A stretch of 33,746 nt of DNA from Pseudomonadota bacterium (GTDB lineage Bacteria; Vulcanimicrobiota; Xenobia; RGZZ01): positions 1 through 33,746 of the forward strand of contig RGZZ01000010.1 of assembly GCA_010028905.1 (NCBI GenBank), in the 5' to 3' direction. This document shows, one piece after another, positions 8,519 to 15,889 of the stretch. The notes under the pieces are model-generated. The model was not told the origin of the DNA. It searched no databases and saw nothing but the letters and a program-made list of their open reading frames with translations. Position numbers and translations under genes: made by a program. The number at the start of each line of letters is the position of its first letter. The first letter of the stretch is position 1.

Positions 8519-8550
8519 ACGCCCCCTCGACCAGATGATCGAGAGGGCGT
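8519..8550 (-). terminator. Terminator of the tRNA operon
   Basis: On the minus strand a 12-bp stem, with one G-U pair and an 8-base loop, lies 11 bases after the CCA end of tRNA-Glu and is followed by CTGCTTTCC. The wobble pair forms only in minus-strand RNA, which supports that orientation. The tail repeats that of the hairpin at 4391-4417. Confidence 0.75.
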
Positions 8551-8560
8551 TGAGGAAACC

Positions 8561-8636
8561 TGGTGACCCCAGCGGGATTCGAACCCGCGATCTTCGCCGT
8601 GAAAGGGCGACGTCATAACCGCTAGACCATGGGGCC
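8561..8636 (-). tRNA. tRNA-Glu (anticodon TTC)
   Basis: A 76-base cloverleaf with encoded CCA. The acceptor stem is GGCCCCA with TGGGGTC, the D arm contains GGTCTAGCGG, the anticodon stem GCCGT pairs around loop CTTTCAC (anticodon TTC), and the T arm is GCGGGTTCGAATCCCGC. It is the second gene of a two-tRNA transcript, 20 bases after the neighbouring tRNA. Confidence 0.97.
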
Positions 8637-8656
8637 ATTGATGCGGAGGGAGTTCC

Positions 8657-8732
8657 TGGTGGGCCCACCAGGACTTGAACCTGGGACCAACCGGTTATGA
8701 GCCGGTCGCTCTAACCACTGAGCTATGGGCCC
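8657..8732 (-). tRNA. tRNA with CAT anticodon, probably tRNA-Ile2 (possibly elongator Met)
   Basis: A 76-base cloverleaf with encoded CCA and acceptor GGGCCCA/TGGGCCC. The D arm AGCTCAGTGGTTAGAGC, the anticodon loop CTCATAA and the T arm CCAGGTTCAAGTCCTGG are seen. CAT could be initiator Met, elongator Met or Ile2, whose C34 is converted to lysidine by TilS. The D-loop GTGGTTAGAGC, the TTGGTC variable region and GGTTCAAGTCC match the E. coli ileX pattern better than elongator Met. Initiator Met is unlikely because the anticodon stem lacks three G-C pairs. First gene after the promoter at 8751-8779. Confidence 0.93.
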
Positions 8733-8750
8733 CTGCTTCCGCGTTCGCAT

Positions 8751-8779
8751 ATTATACTGAAGGGGCGCGACCCCGTCAA
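8751..8779 (-). promoter_or_regulatory. sigma-70-type promoter of the tRNA operon
   Basis: On the minus strand TTGACG (8779-8774), a 17-base spacer and a perfect TATAAT (8756-8751) lie 19 bases before the first tRNA. It sits between the tRNA genes and the 3' end of the FAA-hydrolase gene. Confidence 0.92.
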
Positions 8780-8782
8780 CGT

Positions 8783-9667
8783 TCAGGGCCGACCGGGGGG
8801 GCGGTGTGTCACCGGGTTGCGCAGAACGCCGAGTCCGTCGATGCTCGCTTCCATAACGTCTCCTTCTGTCAGGAAGACGGGAGGGTTGCGAAAGACGCCC
8901 ACCCCCGCGGGGGTGCCCGTCGAGATGATGTCTCCGGGCTCGAGGGTGAAGGCTTCAGACAGCCAGCTCACCAGGGTGGGCACGTCGAAGATCATGCGGC
9001 GCGTGTTCGAGCGCTGGCGAACCTCGCCATTGACCCGCATCTCGATGTCGCGTTGAGGTGGGAACTCGAGTGCGTCGACGGTCACCACTGCGGGCCCCAT
9101 GGGGCAGAAGGTGTCGAAGCTCTTGGCGCGCACCCACTGGCGGTCGCTTCGCTGCAGGTCACGGGCGGTGACGTCATTGATGATGGTGTACCCGAAGATG
9201 TGGTCGCGCGCGGCCTCCGGAGAGATCATCCTTCCCCGGCGTCCGATGATCACCGCCAGCTCCACCTCGTAGTCGATGCGGCTGCTTGCGGGCGGGATCT
9301 CAACGGGCGCCTCGGGTCCCACGATGGAGGAGGCGAACTTGGCGAACATGAGCGGCGCAGGCGGTGGCTCGATGTTCTGCTCCTCCGCATGGTCGCGGTA
9401 GTTGAGCCCGATGGCCATGATCTTTCCGGGACGTCGAAGCGGGGGAGCGAGCACCAGGCTCTCCAGCGGCAGCCAGCCTGACCCGCTGGCACTCGAGATG
9501 AGCGTGCGAACCCGCTCGAGGGTGTGTTCGCCCCCCGCGACGAGCGCGTCGCAGTCAGCGGGGGCGTCGGGGGCCAGGGCGGTGATGTCGAGGGCCAGCG
9601 CCGTGGTCTCGTCGACGAGCCCGAGGCGGGGCGAGCCGCACGTTCCGAGGAAGGTCACAAATCTCAC
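8783..9667 (-). CDS. Fumarylacetoacetate hydrolase (FAH) family protein
   Basis: A 294-residue enzyme of the FAH superfamily. These metal-dependent enzymes hydrolyse or decarboxylate beta-diketo acids, or open or tautomerise products of aromatic catabolism. The N-terminal ~70 residues form the small linker domain. The FAH core starts at about 75 with KIMAIGLNYRDHAEE. Metal ligands are in IDYEVELAVIIGRRG (the E-x-E pair), with NDVTARDLQ and KSFDTFCPMGP downstream and the closing STGTPAGVGVF. Length and order match the 280-300-residue monofunctional group (2-hydroxyhepta-2,4-diene-1,7-dioate isomerase/oxaloacetate decarboxylase-like). The exact substrate cannot be assigned and no catabolic neighbours help. 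The start is GTG 9667; its ribosome site is poor, so the true start could differ slightly. TTGACA at 9742-9737 on the minus strand may be a -35. Confidence 0.93.
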   Translation of the reverse strand: MRFVTFLGTCGSPRLGLVDETTALALDITALAPDAPADCDALVAGGEHTLERVRTLISSASGSGWLPLESLVLAPPLRRPGKIMAIGLNYRDHAEEQNIEPPPAPLMFAKFASSIVGPEAPVEIPPASSRIDYEVELAVIIGRRGRMISPEAARDHIFGYTIINDVTARDLQRSDRQWVRAKSFDTFCPMGPAVVTVDALEFPPQRDIEMRVNGEVRQRSNTRRMIFDVPTLVSWLSEAFTLEPGDIISTGTPAGVGVFRNPPVFLTEGDVMEASIDGLGVLRNPVTHRPPGRP

Positions 9668-9746
9668 ACGCGGGGGGTTGGCCTGCGTGTGGCGGGATTC
9701 CTTTGCTGGAGGCCGACACAGCGGCTGTTACGATTCTGTCAAAGTC

Positions 9747-9776
9747 CTGACGACCTCCACCCGGCAGTGGTATGAT
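9747..9776 (+). promoter_or_regulatory. Promoter of the 9.78-9.91 kb RNA and pilC
   Basis: CTGACG, an 18-base spacer and TATGAT (9771-9776) preceded by TGG (extended -10). The predicted start near 9782 coincides with the base of the first hairpin of the downstream structured RNA. Confidence 0.65.
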
Positions 9777-9780
9777 GCGT

Positions 9781-9914
9781 CTGTGAGCACGCGAGATGAG
9801 TGCGCGTGACCACAGCAATGTTTTCTCGGGGGAGATCCAGGGGAGGCTGCAAAGCCGCAAGAGTGAGGCCCCGACATAAGTGCCCTGCGCATCCGCGTAG
9901 GGCTTTCTTTTTAC
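9781..9914 (+). ncRNA. Structured leader or small RNA of unknown class upstream of pilC
   Basis: About 130 bases between a promoter and a strong intrinsic terminator, with no reading frame of note. Stem 1 is two-tiered: CTGTG (9781-9785) pairs with CACAG (9811-9815) and encloses ACGCG/CGCGT. Stem 2 is GGCT-GCAA-AGCC, a GNRA-type loop inside an outer GGGG/CCCC pairing (about 9840-9872) with an asymmetric GCAAGAGTGAG bulge. The terminator follows directly. The layout fits either an attenuating riboswitch leader for pilC or an independent small RNA. I compared it by eye with c-di-GMP-I and -II, TPP, cobalamin, SAM, glycine, fluoride and guanidine consensus features and found no convincing match. 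Confidence 0.55.
9882..9912 (+). terminator. Strong intrinsic terminator before pilC
   Basis: A 9-bp stem (GCCCTGCGC with GCGTAGGGC, one G-U, loop ATCC) is followed directly by TTTCTTTTT. It lies between the promoter at 9747-9776 and pilC at 10000, so pilC expression from that promoter needs readthrough or antitermination. Confidence 0.9.
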
Positions 9915-9999
9915 CGGCGCTGCCCGCCCTTCCCGTATCGCGGGCCTGACGCTTTGTTGAGCCTGGAACCGGGCGCGATTTTCTGGTATAGGAAGAGCA

Positions 10000-11217
10000 A
10001 TGCCTTCGTTCAAGTATCAGGCGCAGGCCCCCGATGGCCGTATGGTTACGAGCACCATCGAGGCCATGAACCTGAGCGTGGCCATCGACACGCTCACCGC
10101 GAGCCGGATGAAGATCGTCGAGATCAAGCCGGTCCGCTTCAATCCGCTGGCCATCTTCACCAGGGCCCAGAAGAAGGTCGACCACCAGGCGGTGGTGATG
10201 ATGACCCGGCGACTGGGTACGATGCTTCGCTCGGGTCTCCAGCTGTCTCGCGCGTTCCAGGTGCTCCACGATCAGGAAGAAGACCCGGGCCTCAAGCCGG
10301 TGCTCAACACCATCCTGCACGACATCCGAACAGGATCGGCCCTGTCGTGGTCGATGGGCAAGCACCCCCACGCCTTCAGCACGATCTATCTGGCCATGCT
10401 CCGAATCGGTGAGACGACGGGTGACATGGCCAACATGACCGAGAAGCTGGCCGACTTTCTCGAGCAGGATCTCAAGATCCGCAAGCAGGCGGGTTCGGCC
10501 ATCACCTACCCCGCCTTCATCTTTGGCGTCTGCCTGCTCGTGATCGGCGTCATCTTCGTCTACATCCTGCCGCAGATGCTCGACATCTTTGCGAGCGACA
10601 CGGCCAAGCTGCCCCTGCCGACGAAGATCATGATGTTCATCTGCAACAGCATCAAGAACCCGTACATCGAGCTCGGTGCGGTGCTGGGCGGTCTCTACTA
10701 CGGCATCTACATCCGTGATTACCTGAGCACTGCGGAGGGTCGGTTCAACTTCGATCGGTTCATGCTGAAGGTCCCGCTCCTGGGCGACCTCAACAAGAAG
10801 CTGATCACCGCGCACTTCTGCCGCGCCATGGGCATTCTGCTGGCGACTGGCGTTCCCCTGATGAAGGCGCTCGAGGTGATGATGGAGTTCATCGACAACA
10901 CGTACTTCCGTCAGATCATCTGCGAGCCGATGTTCGAGGGGGTGCGTGAGGGCAAGAACATCTCCCAGGTCGTGGGCGAAGCCGACTTCTTCCCGATGAT
11001 GACGACCAACATGATCACGGTCGGCGAGAACACGGGCGACCTTCCACGCATGCTTACGCGCGTGTCGCAGTTCTACGACCAGGAGGTCCTCTACGCGCTA
11101 GAGAGCTTCCTGGTCCTGCTCGAGCCCATCATGATCGGAACGATGGGCCTCATCGTGTGCTTCGTCCTGCTCTCGGTCTTCCTGCCGCTCTATCAGTTCA
11201 TCATGAACGTCGGCTGA
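10000..11217 (+). CDS. pilC: Type IV pilus / type II secretion inner-membrane platform protein (PilC/GspF)
   Basis: A 405-residue inner-membrane platform protein that couples the cytoplasmic assembly ATPases to pilin polymerisation. It has the standard two-copy T2SSF architecture. Copy one (about 60-190) begins DHQAVVMMTRRLGTMLRSG, contains the MLRIGETTGDM signature and ends in the membrane segment around 170-195 (ITYPAFIFGVCLLVIGVIFVY). Copy two (about 265-400) has LITAHFCRAMGILLATGVPL, then MITVGENTGDLPRML, and ends in a hydrophobic helix near 370-400. A further hydrophobic segment lies near 220-240. The length of about 405 matches the family. The ATG at 10000 has AGGAAG 5-6 bases upstream. 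No pilB, pilT or pilin gene is adjacent, so it is separated from a pilus cluster. It may be controlled by the terminator-bearing RNA upstream. Confidence 0.96.
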   Translation: MPSFKYQAQAPDGRMVTSTIEAMNLSVAIDTLTASRMKIVEIKPVRFNPLAIFTRAQKKVDHQAVVMMTRRLGTMLRSGLQLSRAFQVLHDQEEDPGLKPVLNTILHDIRTGSALSWSMGKHPHAFSTIYLAMLRIGETTGDMANMTEKLADFLEQDLKIRKQAGSAITYPAFIFGVCLLVIGVIFVYILPQMLDIFASDTAKLPLPTKIMMFICNSIKNPYIELGAVLGGLYYGIYIRDYLSTAEGRFNFDRFMLKVPLLGDLNKKLITAHFCRAMGILLATGVPLMKALEVMMEFIDNTYFRQIICEPMFEGVREGKNISQVVGEADFFPMMTTNMITVGENTGDLPRMLTRVSQFYDQEVLYALESFLVLLEPIMIGTMGLIVCFVLLSVFLPLYQFIMNVG

Positions 11218-11294
11218 CCGTCGCGCAACGCCCCGTCGCGTCTGCCTCGGCGTACGTCACGCAGCGCGCTGCCGCGCAGCGAAAGCCATTGCTG

Positions 11295-13157
11295 CTACGC
11301 GTTGGTCTCCTTCGGCTTCGGCTCTTTCTCGTAGGTACGTCCCTGGAGATACGAGATCAGGTCGAGGAGCACCAGCTTCGTGATGGGAGAGGTCTCGAGC
11401 TTGCTTCGCTTGAGATCGTCGGCGATGCGCATCTGGCAGAGCAGATACTCGCCCTTGCCCGCCTTGAAGATGCCTGCCACGGTGGTTCGCACGCCCGTGG
11501 CGCGGCTGAACGTCTGGATCAGGGGGGGGTTCGGACGCTTGTGGTCGACCTCCACAAGGTACTCCTTTGGCAGGAGGTGGCCGGTCTTGGTCTGCACGTC
11601 TTCTTCGCGCAGGTGCTTCCAGATTCCCGGTCGGGCCTCGAGGGAGATCTTCTCTCCGTTGTTCGGGACGAAGAACGCATGGAAGGGAAGCACCGGGGCA
11701 TCGGCTTTCCCGTGGTCGAGGAGCATCACGCGACCCCCTTCCTCGACGTAGGCGCGAATGAGGAACAGGAAGTTCTTGGCAAGTCCGATGCAGTGCGGGG
11801 CCACCACGATGGCGCGTGGAAGCACGGCACCCGGTTTCTTTCCCAGGAAGTTGCGCTCTTCGGTGAGCAGCTCCATGCTGGCGGGGGTGACCGAGTAGCC
11901 CAGGTCTTGAAGCGACCGCGAGAAGACCCCCTCGGCATCGTCGAGCACGATCAGCTCCTTGCTGAACACGCTTCGGCTGAGCAGAAAGATCAGGTACTTC
12001 CCACCGAACCAGGTCAGGCCGACAAGCAGCACCGACACCACCAGCACCAGGAACCCCGAGAGGAGACGCGGCTCGCTCACGAGGCGAACCGAGGGGGGGG
12101 CCATCTGCATCGTGCGGTTCGGCGGGCCGTTCGCCGTCGCGCTGGCGGTGGGCGAAGGCGCGATCGCGGTCGGGGCGTCGAGGGCGGTCACATCGAACAG
12201 GGGCGACATGCCACCGCTGACGGTGGCCTGACTGAACGTGATGAGCGGGATCTGGTTGAGCTGACCCGCCTCGGGCGGCACGCTGAAGAAGTCGCTGGCG
12301 TTGAATCGCACGGGCCTGCCACTGGTCGGGTCGGTGTATTCGAGCTGCACCACGGCGTGGCGGGTCTTGTCGACCCAGAGCGTCATTGTGAGCTCGGGCG
12401 ACGTGCGGCTGATCTTCCAGCACGCGCGATGGCTCACTTCTTCTTCACCCAGGAAGGCCAGCTCGGCGCCGACGGGGACCTTCTTGAGCTGGAACGGCCA
12501 GATGTTGGTCAGTGGATGGAAGCGATAGGGCTTGCCGAACGGGTTGCCCTCTGGCGTTGCGGAGGGCGTGGCCGAGGAGGCCGCGACAGGGGTTGCGGAA
12601 GGGGTATCGCTCGGTGCGACTGCGGCGGAGGGCGATGCGGACGGCGCGTCAGACGGGGAAGCTGAAGGTGCGGGAGAGATCGAGGGCGCTGGGGAGGGGC
12701 TGTCTGTCGCGCCAGGGGTGAACCCCTCCGTGGAGACGACCCAGAGGTTGTAGCCGTCGTCGCTTCCGAGGTGGGTGACCATGTCGCTGTGGCCCTGCGG
12801 CCACAGATAGATGTCGAACTGGTCTGGGGCAACCCAGGTTGCTCTTCCCTCGAGGTAGGCGAACTCGAGCCCGTTCTGACGGTAGGGTGCGAGGCACGAG
12901 TCGAGGAGCCTCGGGTCGTTCCGGAGCATCTGCACCCGCACGGAGTAGCTGGTCCGCGCGAAGGCCTGATGAACGACCTCGTTGCGGATGATGTAGTTCG
13001 GGTCGGGGGCGGGTTCCGCCAGAGCCGCAGGGCAGAGCAGCGCGCCGACGAACAGGGCGGCGAGCAGCAGCGTGAGGATGGCAGGCCAACGCAGGCGCCT
13101 GTGGCCCACGCGCGCGTTCGTGTGCGTGACTCCCCCCCCACCAGTGCGCCTCGGCAT
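11295..13157 (-). CDS. Secreted LolA-like domain fused through a membrane helix to a class I glutamine-amidotransferase-like domain
   Basis: A 620-residue membrane protein with three parts. A signal peptide (about 23-47, ALA-EP cleavage) leads into an extracytoplasmic region (50-310) that looks like a LolA-type lipid-binding beta barrel. Examples are LWVDKTRHAVVQLEYTD and the phrase GRPVRFNASDFFSVPP, comparable with the LolA-family closing strand. The barrel is interrupted at 150-203 by a Pro/Ser/Ala repeat linker. A second Pro/Ala linker (325-355) precedes a membrane helix at 365-393. The C-terminal part (400-615) has alternating strands and helices (LIVLDDAEGVFSRSLQDLGY, EEGGRVMLLDHG, GKGEYLLCQM) like the amidotransferase-like domains fused to glycosidases; no catalytic Cys-His pair is obvious. 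It starts 8 bases after the crp-family stop with a GAGGAG site, so they form one operon. The function is unknown and the domain reading is inference. Confidence 0.7.
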   Translation of the reverse strand: MPRRTGGGGVTHTNARVGHRRLRWPAILTLLLAALFVGALLCPAALAEPAPDPNYIIRNEVVHQAFARTSYSVRVQMLRNDPRLLDSCLAPYRQNGLEFAYLEGRATWVAPDQFDIYLWPQGHSDMVTHLGSDDGYNLWVVSTEGFTPGATDSPSPAPSISPAPSASPSDAPSASPSAAVAPSDTPSATPVAASSATPSATPEGNPFGKPYRFHPLTNIWPFQLKKVPVGAELAFLGEEEVSHRACWKISRTSPELTMTLWVDKTRHAVVQLEYTDPTSGRPVRFNASDFFSVPPEAGQLNQIPLITFSQATVSGGMSPLFDVTALDAPTAIAPSPTASATANGPPNRTMQMAPPSVRLVSEPRLLSGFLVLVVSVLLVGLTWFGGKYLIFLLSRSVFSKELIVLDDAEGVFSRSLQDLGYSVTPASMELLTEERNFLGKKPGAVLPRAIVVAPHCIGLAKNFLFLIRAYVEEGGRVMLLDHGKADAPVLPFHAFFVPNNGEKISLEARPGIWKHLREEDVQTKTGHLLPKEYLVEVDHKRPNPPLIQTFSRATGVRTTVAGIFKAGKGEYLLCQMRIADDLKRSKLETSPITKLVLLDLISYLQGRTYEKEPKPKETNA

Positions 13158-13165
13158 GCGTCTCC

Positions 13166-13858
13166 TCAGGGGATCTGGCGCAGCCTGTCGAGGCCGGCTA
13201 CGCGCACCAGGCTCTTGTCGAGCTCGATGACGCCCTCATCGTGGAGCTCTGACATCATGCGTGAAACGGTCTCACGGCTGGTTCCCAGCATCTGTGCGAT
13301 CTCGGTCTTTGGCATGGGGAGGCGGAACACCGTCTTCCCATCGGCTGACCTGCCGTCTTTCTCGCCCCAGTCGGCGAGCAGCCTCGCGAGACGGCCCTTC
13401 ACGGAGAGCAGGGCCAGGTTCTCGATGATGGCGTCGGCGTGGCGCAGCCGCTCGGAGAGATAGCGCAGCATCTTGAGGCTGACGGCGGGCGTTCGCTCGA
13501 GGAAGTGGTTGAAGTCTTCATGCCCGATGCAGTAGACCCGTGTCTCCTGCTGCGCCTGGGCTGACGCCGATCGGCACTGACCGTCGAACAGCGACATCTC
13601 GCCGAAGAAGTCTTCTCGGCCGAGCACAGCGAGAATGACCTCGCGCCCTCGCGCATCTTGCAGGAAGATGCGGATGCGCCCCTCGAGGATGATGAAGAAG
13701 TGCTGACCCGGGTCTCCCTGCAAGAAGATGAGCTCATCGCGACGAATGCGCCGGGTCGAGCCGATCGCGGTGAGATCGCGGATCTCGCGATCACTGAGAA
13801 CGGAGAACAGCGGCACGCGCTTGAGCATGTCGCATATCACCGAGTCGGGCGTGATCAT
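13166..13858 (-). CDS. Crp/Fnr-family transcription regulator
   Basis: A 230-residue regulator of normal length. The cyclic-nucleotide-binding beta roll covers about 12-125, with a phosphate-binding cassette GEMSLFDGQCRSASAQA (86-102) that keeps the Glu and the Arg-Ser pair that contact cAMP in E. coli CRP. A dimerisation helix follows (about 127-150). The DNA-binding winged helix spans 165-225 with KTEIAQMLGTSRETVSRMM as the helix-turn-helix and the typical RETVSR recognition helix. No Fnr-type N-terminal cysteines are present, so iron-sulfur sensing is unlikely. A class III cyclase encoded at 31362-32822 could supply cAMP; that link is inference. The ATG at 13858 has AAGAGGT 7 bases upstream. 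It is the first gene of an operon with the LolA-like gene. Confidence 0.94.
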   Translation of the reverse strand: MITPDSVICDMLKRVPLFSVLSDREIRDLTAIGSTRRIRRDELIFLQGDPGQHFFIILEGRIRIFLQDARGREVILAVLGREDFFGEMSLFDGQCRSASAQAQQETRVYCIGHEDFNHFLERTPAVSLKMLRYLSERLRHADAIIENLALLSVKGRLARLLADWGEKDGRSADGKTVFRLPMPKTEIAQMLGTSRETVSRMMSELHDEGVIELDKSLVRVAGLDRLRQIP

Positions 13859-14016
13859 CGATAGACCTCTTCTGCGTGTCGGTCGTTGCGGCCACGTGGC
13901 GAGGTGGAGGGAGAGCCGCTGGCGTGCGCGCACCCTCGCGGGGGCAACGACGTCTGCAAGTCGTTCGCGTCGCGACGTTGATTCCCTGTTGGCATCAGGG
14001 GAGGGGTCTCCTACGA

Positions 14017-14529
14017 TCAGGGGCGATCCTGGCGCGCAAAGACCCCCTTGTAGGTGGCCTCGCCCTCTGTGTGCATGAAGATGAACTGGCAGAAGCGCGT
14101 TCCTGGGTGGAGCGCCAGCGGAACGCTGCTGACGTTCGAGATCTCGAGCACCTGTCGGTTGTCGATGCCGGGCTGCATGAAGCCGGCGGTGATGTGCACC
14201 ATCAGGCCCAGACGGGCGAATCTCGATCGCCCCTCCAGCCAGCCGCACAGATAGGGCGGCAGCTTGATGCGCTCCACCGTGATGCCCAGCACCGTCTCGT
14301 GCGGAAGGAGCACGTAGGCGTCGTCAACGGTGACCAGATCGGTGATCTCGTTGAAGTCGGCTTTGTCGTTGACGTGGTAGATCTGGTGCAGCTTCTTGAA
14401 GACGCGGAACTCGTTGCCCAGGTGAAGGTCGACCGAGCCGGGGCCGACCTGGCTCTCGTCGAATGGGGTGATCACGATGTTGCCGGCGCGTATCTCGCGC
14501 AGGATGACGTCATGTGTCAGGACAGACAT
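14017..14529 (-). CDS. dcd: dCTP deaminase (Dcd/dUTPase-fold)
   Basis: A 170-residue trimeric-fold nucleotide enzyme that converts dCTP to dUTP or, in bifunctional members, to dUMP, supplying thymidylate synthesis. Motifs: QVGPGSVDLHLGNEFRVF near 25-42, GWLEGRSRFARLGLMVHITAG near 94-114 with the conserved RS and AR residues, then QVLEISN, which keeps the catalytic Glu, and a C-terminal PGTRFCQFIF. The usual ...DPG... turn after TAGF is FMQPGIDN here, with Gln replacing Asp; this may mark a subfamily. Length is slightly below E. coli Dcd (193). The ATG at 14529 has a strong GAGAGGAG site. The frame is open 54 codons further upstream, but that part would run over the divergent promoter and is not protein-like. 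Confidence 0.93.
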   Translation of the reverse strand: MSVLTHDVILREIRAGNIVITPFDESQVGPGSVDLHLGNEFRVFKKLHQIYHVNDKADFNEITDLVTVDDAYVLLPHETVLGITVERIKLPPYLCGWLEGRSRFARLGLMVHITAGFMQPGIDNRQVLEISNVSSVPLALHPGTRFCQFIFMHTEGEATYKGVFARQDRP

Positions 14530-14655
14530 GGCGATCTCCTCTCGCTGCGTCACGGGAGCGCCATGCGGCGGCGTTCCCCAGCAGATGCCTCGCACACGGG
14601 TATACGACGCCCCCCCTGCAGGGCCTGCCGGGCCTGATTCTGGCGTGCTTCTTGC

Positions 14656-14684
14656 TTGAAGCGCGGTTTTTCGTCTGCTATAAT
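14656..14684 (+). promoter_or_regulatory. Near-consensus extended -10 promoter of the membrane cassette
   Basis: TTGAAG (14656-14661), a 17-base spacer and a perfect TATAAT (14679-14684) preceded by TGC, which makes an extended -10. It drives the plus-strand genes starting at 14757 and lies in the region divergent from dcd. Confidence 0.9.
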
Positions 14685-14756
14685 CCCGCACGGAGAACAG
14701 GTCGAGGAGCGGTTGTCACGCTTGGCGCCCTCGAACCGGCACTGAAAGGCGGGTGC

Positions 14757-14903
14757 ATGGAGAAGCTGAAGCGGTTGCTGACCCTGATCGCGTCCAACGC
14801 GCTCTTCTGGATCTTCGTGATTCTCGGGTCGATGGTGCTGTTCATCATGCACTACGAGAGGCCGGTCAACTTTGTTGTCGATAAGATCTACCATCTCTTC
14901 TAG
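14757..14903 (+). CDS. 48-residue single-pass membrane peptide
   Basis: A short frame starting MEKLKRLLTLIASN, followed by a clear membrane helix at about 13-32 (ALFWIFVILGSMVLFIM) and a short tail ending DKIYHLF. The positive N-terminus before the helix predicts an inside-N orientation. It is the first gene after the near-perfect promoter (about 70 bases of leader) and overlaps the next gene by 32 bases, so it is probably translated and coupled. A longer in-frame reading from 14514 exists but would cross the promoter and is rejected. The ribosome site is modest (AAAGGCGGG). I do not recognise a family; a regulatory or assembly subunit for the two downstream membrane proteins is a reasonable guess only. 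Confidence 0.7.
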   Translation: MEKLKRLLTLIASNALFWIFVILGSMVLFIMHYERPVNFVVDKIYHLF

Positions 14904-15840
14904 CGCCGCCGCGGCTGCGCTCTGGCTCTCTTCGGCGTCGTCGGTGCTGGCCCAGACCGCTGACGCAACGCCGGCACCGGCCCAGAACCTGCCGGTCTTC
15001 TTCCTCGTTGCGTTTCTGTGCCTGTTCGGCTACCTCATCTATCACAATCACACCCTCGCCGCCAGACTCGATGCGCTCGATCGCGCCAGCGCCCAGGATG
15101 ATGCAGGCATTGCGCCTCAGCCGCTCGGATTCGACGAGCTGGTCGACAGCGGTGGCGCAATGACCCTCTTCAGGGGCAGCGCCCGCATCGACCGTTCTGG
15201 CCTGTACCTGCTCATCACCGATGATGAGAAGCGGCTCACGACGGTGGTTGCGACCGTCATGCGCGATGTTCTCGCGGCGCGCGCAGGTTCGGTTCTGTAC
15301 GTGTCTCAGCGTGCGGGCGCCGATGAGATCGCGGCGGCCCTCATGGCCCTCGAGGCGGGGGTGCCCTGGGAGAGCCTGTCCAAGTCTGACCAGGCGAGGC
15401 ATCGTCGCGGCCTGCGAACCGATCTCGAGCGGTACGAATCGGGCGTTCACGTCTTCGACGCGCTCGACTGGACGCCGGATGGCTTGTTCAGCGGGGCCCG
15501 CCGCCTCAAGGAAGAAGGGCGGCCGGTGAGCGCCCTGCTGGTTGACGACCCTGGGCTCTCCCTGCTTCACGAGGCCAGACGCGCGGAGACGGTCGAGCGG
15601 CTGCGGCTGCTGTCTGTGAAGTGCGCGGTGCCCGTCTTCGTGATGTCGTCCGGGAAGGGGGGCGAGCTCCTGATGGGAGTCCCGTCGGCGGAGGCCCTCT
15701 ACCGTGCGATGATGGTCGTCGACGCAGGAGAGGGGCGGTCGACCGATTGCGTTGCCAGGGCGGTCGAGCCTACGGCCGCTCGACCGGCGGTCCAGGCTTC
15801 GCGCGACGTCGCCGCAGAGACGCTGGCTGCACGCTCTTGA
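14872..15840 (+). CDS. Membrane-anchored protein with a degenerate DnaB/RecA-like domain lacking Walker A
   Basis: A 322-residue protein. Residues 1-28 look like a signal peptide (SASSVLA-Q), and a second hydrophobic helix at about 40-57 (LPVFFLVAFLCLFGYLIY) would anchor it. From about 85 to 262 the pattern follows the DnaB helicase motor domain. GLYLLIT aligns with the strand before the P-loop. VLYVSQRAGADEIAAALMAL matches the 'FSLEMS..EL..RLLA.EA' region, and EAGVPWESL follows it. ARRLKEEGRPVSALLVDD matches the helix and Walker B strand, and CAVPVFVMSS matches the 'VPVIALSQ' strand. The P-loop position reads TDDEKRLTTVV, so the Gly-Lys of Walker A are gone and ATP hydrolysis is unlikely. 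TTG 14872 has GAGAGG upstream; the gene overlaps the 48-residue gene. The domain assignment is by-eye pattern matching. Confidence 0.75.
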   Translation: MLSIRSTISSSAAAAALWLSSASSVLAQTADATPAPAQNLPVFFLVAFLCLFGYLIYHNHTLAARLDALDRASAQDDAGIAPQPLGFDELVDSGGAMTLFRGSARIDRSGLYLLITDDEKRLTTVVATVMRDVLAARAGSVLYVSQRAGADEIAAALMALEAGVPWESLSKSDQARHRRGLRTDLERYESGVHVFDALDWTPDGLFSGARRLKEEGRPVSALLVDDPGLSLLHEARRAETVERLRLLSVKCAVPVFVMSSGKGGELLMGVPSAEALYRAMMVVDAGEGRSTDCVARAVEPTAARPAVQASRDVAAETLAARS

Positions 15841-15889
15841 CCATTCGCGCGTCTGTCGGCCCATGCGTCTCTGACGCAGGCTTCGTCTC

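Noticed and set aside
9820-9880. A c-di-GMP riboswitch upstream of pilC
   Set aside because: It was attractive because such switches control pili in other bacteria, but the GGGCAAACC and tetraloop-receptor features of class I and the class II core are absent. It is kept as an unclassified RNA.
14514-14756. Upstream extension of the 48-residue membrane peptide
   Set aside because: It would cross the -35/-10 promoter at 14656-14684 and the leader, so translation from there is not possible on that transcript.
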